Assembly (NCBI GenBank): GCA_024256265.1
Contig: JACGUK010000067.1
Coordinates: forward strand, 1-8,897
Length of the DNA stretch: 8,897 nt
DNA from: an archaeon
Lineage (GTDB): Archaea > Thermoproteota > Nitrososphaeria > Nitrososphaerales > JACAEJ01
Reading direction: 5' to 3'
A model generated the notes under the pieces. It was not told where the DNA came from. It saw only the letters and a list, made by a program, of their open reading frames with translations, and did no database searches. Below, piece after piece: positions 5,993-8,897 of this stretch (its first letter is position 1; each line of letters opens with the position of its first letter). The translations under genes were made by a program, and so were the position numbers.

Positions 5993-7213
5993 ATGAGCAT
6001 CATAAGCTCGGAGCAAAGCATCGTTGATCTTCTTGAGGATAATGAGCTTGATTTAGAAATTAAAGAAACGTTGTACAAAAGCCTTGAAGGTAAGGAGATT
6101 ACAAGAGAAGATGCCTATCGTCTGATAAGAAGTAATAATCTTCAAGCATTAATGTCTGTAGCCAGCATGATTCGAGATAATTATAAAGGAAAGAGAATAA
6201 CATACTCAAGAAAGATATTCATACCCTTGACGAATATTTGCAGAAATAGATGTGGATACTGTGGCTTTAGAAAGGAGCCTGATGATAACGATGCAGAGAT
6301 TATGGAGCCTAGCAAAGTTCTATCTTTTGCAAAAGCTGGTAGTAAAGCTAATTGTACAGAAGCCCTCTTCACTCTAGGTGAGAAGCCTGAGCAAAGATAT
6401 CAAGAAGTTAGTGAAGAGCTGAAGAGATCAGGGTACAATAGCATATTGGAATACTTGAGAGATATGTGTGAGATGGTCATAAAGAAGACAGGTCTTCTTC
6501 CTCATTCTAATCCAGGAGTAATGACAAAGAGTGAATTGGCCGATCTAAAGGATGTAAATGCAAGCATGGGTTTGATGCTTGAGAATGTTAGTAATAGGTT
6601 ATGCGATAAAGGTGGACCACATGAGTTCTCTCCAAGTAAAAGGCCTGAGCTAAGATTGGCTACAATTGAGAATGCTGGTCAGCTGAAGATACCCTTCACC
6701 ACTGGCTTGTTGATAGGGATAGGAGAGTCTCCTGAGGAGATAATAGATTCTCTTTACGCTATAAAAAAAATTAACGAAAAGTATGGGCATATTCAAGAGA
6801 TAATAATTCAGAACTTTAGAGCAAAGCCAAAAACTCCTATGGAATCTCATTCAGAGCCAGATGTAAAAGATATAGTTAAAACCATAGCCTTAGCAAGATT
6901 AATCTTTCTTGGTAAGATGAACATACAGGCACCACCGAACCTTAGCAATGAATATAGTGCTTATCTATCAGCAGGGATAAACGACTGGGGTGGAATCTCT
7001 CCTGTTACAAAAGACTTTGTAAACCCTGAGGCGCCATGGCCTGAAATAAAGGTTCTTAAGAGAGTAACGGAGCAAAAGGGCTTTGAGTTGAAGGCTAGAT
7101 TACCAGTATATCCTGAGTTCATATTGAACAAGGCTGATCTTTTACCAAAATCTCTTAAAAGTTACATAATTTCTCTTGTTGATGAAGAAGCCTTTGTTAA
7201 AGGAGGTTTCTGA
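5993..7213 (+). CDS. cofG: CofG, FO synthase subunit 1 (radical SAM)
   Basis: CofG performs the second radical SAM step in making FO (7,8-didemethyl-8-hydroxy-5-deazariboflavin), the chromophore of coenzyme F420, closing the deazaflavin ring on the product of CofH. The 406-residue protein carries C83-x3-C87-x2-C90 (NICRNRCGYCGF), the family signature for the 4Fe-4S/SAM site. It also has ALFTLGEKPEQRY (124-136), SNPGVMT (172-178), GLMLENVSNRLC (193-204), TTGLLIGIGES (236-246), IIQNFRAKP (271-279) and NDWGGISPVT (330-339), all typical of CofG. Before the core is an extra N-terminal helical stretch of about 65 residues (LYKSLEGKEITREDAYRLI) like the one found on CofH and menaquinone radical SAM enzymes. 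The start is ATG 5993 with GAGG eight bases upstream. The stop is immediately followed by the cofH start, so the two are translated from one message and act together. Cytoplasmic. Confidence 0.95.
   Translation: MSIISSEQSIVDLLEDNELDLEIKETLYKSLEGKEITREDAYRLIRSNNLQALMSVASMIRDNYKGKRITYSRKIFIPLTNICRNRCGYCGFRKEPDDNDAEIMEPSKVLSFAKAGSKANCTEALFTLGEKPEQRYQEVSEELKRSGYNSILEYLRDMCEMVIKKTGLLPHSNPGVMTKSELADLKDVNASMGLMLENVSNRLCDKGGPHEFSPSKRPELRLATIENAGQLKIPFTTGLLIGIGESPEEIIDSLYAIKKINEKYGHIQEIIIQNFRAKPKTPMESHSEPDVKDIVKTIALARLIFLGKMNIQAPPNLSNEYSAYLSAGINDWGGISPVTKDFVNPEAPWPEIKVLKRVTEQKGFELKARLPVYPEFILNKADLLPKSLKSYIISLVDEEAFVKGGF
7202..7207 (+). promoter_or_regulatory. cofH: Strong Shine-Dalgarno that fixes the TTG start of cofH
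   Basis: GGAGGT lies inside the last codons of cofG, six bases before TTG 7214. It is a perfect match to the archaeal anti-SD. The TTG follows the cofG stop directly, and together these settle an otherwise non-standard start. Confidence 0.8.
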
Positions 7214-8482
7214 TTGAGTTTAAATTTACCTAATTCAAATTACAATAAACTTCATTCTCTATTTGAAAAAATACTTCATGTAATAGACCCTGTAATAGCA
7301 TCCGTTCTCGATAAAGCGATAGATGGTAAAGAAATTTCTGTAGAGGAAGGTGTTGAACTCTTTGAAGCCAAGGGTATTGAAATGAACGCTTTAATGCTTG
7401 TTGCCGATGAATTGAGGCATCAGAAAGTTGGAGATTTAGTCACTTACGTTATAAATCGTAACATCAACTTCACGAATATCTGTATAAAGAGGTGTGGGTT
7501 CTGCGCCTTCAGCAGAGGTTATAGAGACGAGGAAGGTTATTTCTTACCAATAGAAGAAGTAGTCCAGAGAGCAAAGGAAGCATGGGAACTAGGTGCAACA
7601 GAAGTTTGTATTCAAGCCAGTCTTCCACCACGTATGGATGGGCATCTTTACATAAATATCTGTAAAGCCATAAAGAGAGAGTTGCCTGAAATTCATATTC
7701 ATGCTTTTTCTCCTGAAGAGATATTTTATGGTGCTTTAAGATCAGAAACAACTGTGGAAGATTATTTGAAGATGCTAAAAGAAGCTGGAATAGGTAGCCT
7801 CCCTGGTACATCGGCAGAAATACTCGATGATGAGATAAGAAGGATAATATCTCCTGGCAGGATAAAAACCAAGGATTGGATAAATGTGATCAAGACAGCC
7901 CATAGGCTTGGCATACCTACCACTTCAACTATAATGTATGGTCATATAGAGAATTCATTACATAAAGCTAAGCATATAGCCATAATAAGGGATATACAGA
8001 AAGAAACTCATGGTATAACAGAGTTCGTACCATTGAGCTTTGTCCACTCTGAAGCTCCTATGTATAAAAAAGGTTTAGTGAAAGGCGTTAGACCTGGGGC
8101 AACAGGGGCAGAGGTTGTTAAGATGCATGCAGTATCTAGGATCATGCTGAACAATTACATAAAGAACATACAAGTGTCTTGGGTCAAAGAAGGAACAAAG
8201 CTTTCACAATTCTGCTTGAATTCTGGTGCCAATGATCTTGGTGGTACTTTAATAGATGAGAGCATATCGAGGGCTGCTGGAGCAATCCATGGACAACTTT
8301 TACGCCCGAAAGATTTCAGAAGGCTCATCAGAGACATGGGTAGAATTCCTGCTCAGAGATCGACTACATATGATATATTGAAAATCTTTAGCGATGAGAA
8401 GAGTGAAGATAGACTAGATAAATTTCAATTTGATGAAAGAAAGCTTTCCTCTATAAAGATCAATGAAGCTATAGGTCTTTAA
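7214..8482 (+). CDS. cofH: CofH, FO synthase subunit 2 (radical SAM)
   Basis: CofH uses a SAM radical to join the 4-hydroxybenzyl group of tyrosine to 5-amino-6-ribitylaminouracil; CofG then turns the product into FO. The 422-residue protein has the cluster site C90-x3-C94-x2-C97 (NICIKRCGFCAF) and the family blocks EVCIQASLPP (130-139), IHAFSPEEIFYG (162-173), LPGTSAEILDDEIRRIISPGRI (196-217), TSTIMYGH (237-244), FVPLSFVHSEAP (271-282) and SGANDLGGTLIDESISRAAG (337-356). The last block separates CofH from CofG. Residues 1-75 form the helical N-terminal extension usual for this enzyme. The TTG start at 7214 is supported by GGAGGT six bases upstream and by zero spacing from the cofG stop, so the pair is translationally coupled. 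Its last 14 bases overlap the end of the creatininase-family gene on the other strand. The related menaquinone enzyme MqnE is less likely, given the cofG partner. Confidence 0.95.
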   Translation: MSLNLPNSNYNKLHSLFEKILHVIDPVIASVLDKAIDGKEISVEEGVELFEAKGIEMNALMLVADELRHQKVGDLVTYVINRNINFTNICIKRCGFCAFSRGYRDEEGYFLPIEEVVQRAKEAWELGATEVCIQASLPPRMDGHLYINICKAIKRELPEIHIHAFSPEEIFYGALRSETTVEDYLKMLKEAGIGSLPGTSAEILDDEIRRIISPGRIKTKDWINVIKTAHRLGIPTTSTIMYGHIENSLHKAKHIAIIRDIQKETHGITEFVPLSFVHSEAPMYKKGLVKGVRPGATGAEVVKMHAVSRIMLNNYIKNIQVSWVKEGTKLSQFCLNSGANDLGGTLIDESISRAAGAIHGQLLRPKDFRRLIRDMGRIPAQRSTTYDILKIFSDEKSEDRLDKFQFDERKLSSIKINEAIGL

Positions 8483-8897
8483 CAATGGTGGTAATTTTAT
8501 CTGTTAGGTAATTTAGCATTAGCCTTCCTTTTTCTGTTGATGCTTTGCTAGGAGCACCAATCACTCCTGACTCGCTTATCTCCTTCGTTCTCCATGCGAA
8601 TGTAACTTCTTTCTTTGACGCTTCAAATGTTAAATGAGCTTGTAGTTTAGGAGATTCATCTATACATTTATTCATCTTTACCTTCTCTGGACTGATGGCT
8701 AGCATCAAGGATGTCTCAACTTCATCGGCATGCCCTAATTCACCCTTTGGAGGTTCTCTTATCTTATTGAAGGCTTTCTGAACGATACTCAATAATGTGA
8801 AGGAATATAACGATATGTTCAATTCGTTCTTTATAAGCTGAATAGCGCTCTCTATAGTCGCTCTATTTCCACCATGACCGTTTATTATAAATATCTT
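8469..8897 (-). CDS. Creatininase-family amidohydrolase, possible ArfB deformylase, N-terminus cut off
   Basis: The frame is open from the window's right edge to a TAG at 8471-8469 and gives the last 142 residues; the start lies outside. IFIINGHGGN at 2-11 is the hallmark of the creatininase family, followed by GELGHADEVETSLML (52-66), whose acidic residues supply metal binding, and by GVIGAPSKASTEKG (111-124), the usual C-terminal block. A TTG at 8822 begins a shorter frame but would cut out NGHGGN, so it is not the start. Known archaeal members include ArfB, which removes the formyl group from a GTP-derived pyrimidine on the way to riboflavin and the CofH substrate; MftE and creatininase are other members. 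The cofG-cofH neighbours make ArfB the best guess, but the family call is firm while the specific function is not. The gene converges on cofH with a 14-base overlap, so it has its own promoter outside this window. Confidence 0.85.
   Translation of the reverse strand, partial: KIFIINGHGGNRATIESAIQLIKNELNISLYSFTLLSIVQKAFNKIREPPKGELGHADEVETSLMLAISPEKVKMNKCIDESPKLQAHLTFEASKKEVTFAWRTKEISESGVIGAPSKASTEKGRLMLNYLTDKITTIVKDL

Noticed and set aside
6181..8337. Several minus-strand open frames across cofG and cofH
   Set aside because: They are shadows: both plus-strand genes are clear family members with full-length conserved blocks.
8820..8822. TTG as the start of the creatininase-family protein
   Set aside because: The frame continues upstream to the window edge and encodes the family hallmark NGHGGN, so the true start is outside.
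1..8897. CRISPR array, insertion sequence or long direct repeats
   Set aside because: No regularly spaced repeats, transposase motifs or terminal inverted repeats were seen anywhere in the window.

Overview
The window looks like chromosomal DNA of an uncultured archaeon. CofG and CofH are separate proteins, as in F420-producing archaea. Several starts lie about 25-35 bases after TATA-like boxes with little or no leader, TTG and GTG starts occur, and an internal operon gene has a perfect Shine-Dalgarno (SD) GGAGGT. The low GC content and the B-box/membrane and short glucan-phosphorylase-like proteins would fit a TACK-type archaeon (Bathyarchaeia or Nitrososphaeria relatives). That placement is inference, not proof.

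Layout. Bases 1-329 (+) hold the end of a small multi-pass membrane protein cut by the window edge. A 229-base spacer with two dyads follows. Then come a 505-residue radical SAM/SPASM protein of the AhbC/NirJ type (559-2076, +), a flavin prenyltransferase gene ubiX broken by a one-base frameshift (2217-2775, +), and a B-box zinc-finger protein with four membrane segments (2926-3543, +). On the minus strand are a short GT-B glycosyltransferase that resembles glucan phosphorylases but lacks the pyridoxal-phosphate lysine (3665-5146) and a free-standing LAGLIDADG-like protein (5383-5928). Divergent from the latter, on the plus strand, is the cofG-cofH pair for the F420 chromophore (5993-8482). 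The right end (8469-8897, minus) is the C-terminal part of a creatininase-family hydrolase whose stop overlaps that of cofH.

How the genes fit together. CofH and CofG make FO from tyrosine and 5-amino-6-ribitylaminouracil. In archaea a creatininase-family enzyme (ArfB) works upstream in making that pyrimidine, so the right third reads as an F420/flavin supply locus. UbiX makes prenylated FMN, and the first radical SAM protein resembles haem-pathway enzymes, so much of the window concerns redox-cofactor synthesis. No ubiD and no other haem gene is present, so the link across the whole window is only thematic.

I found no tRNA, rRNA, CRISPR array or insertion sequence. The points most worth checking are the ubiX frameshift, the missing PLP lysine, the lone LAGLIDADG protein with its possible C-terminal frameshift, the extra cysteine module on the radical SAM protein, and two dyads placed at TATA boxes.
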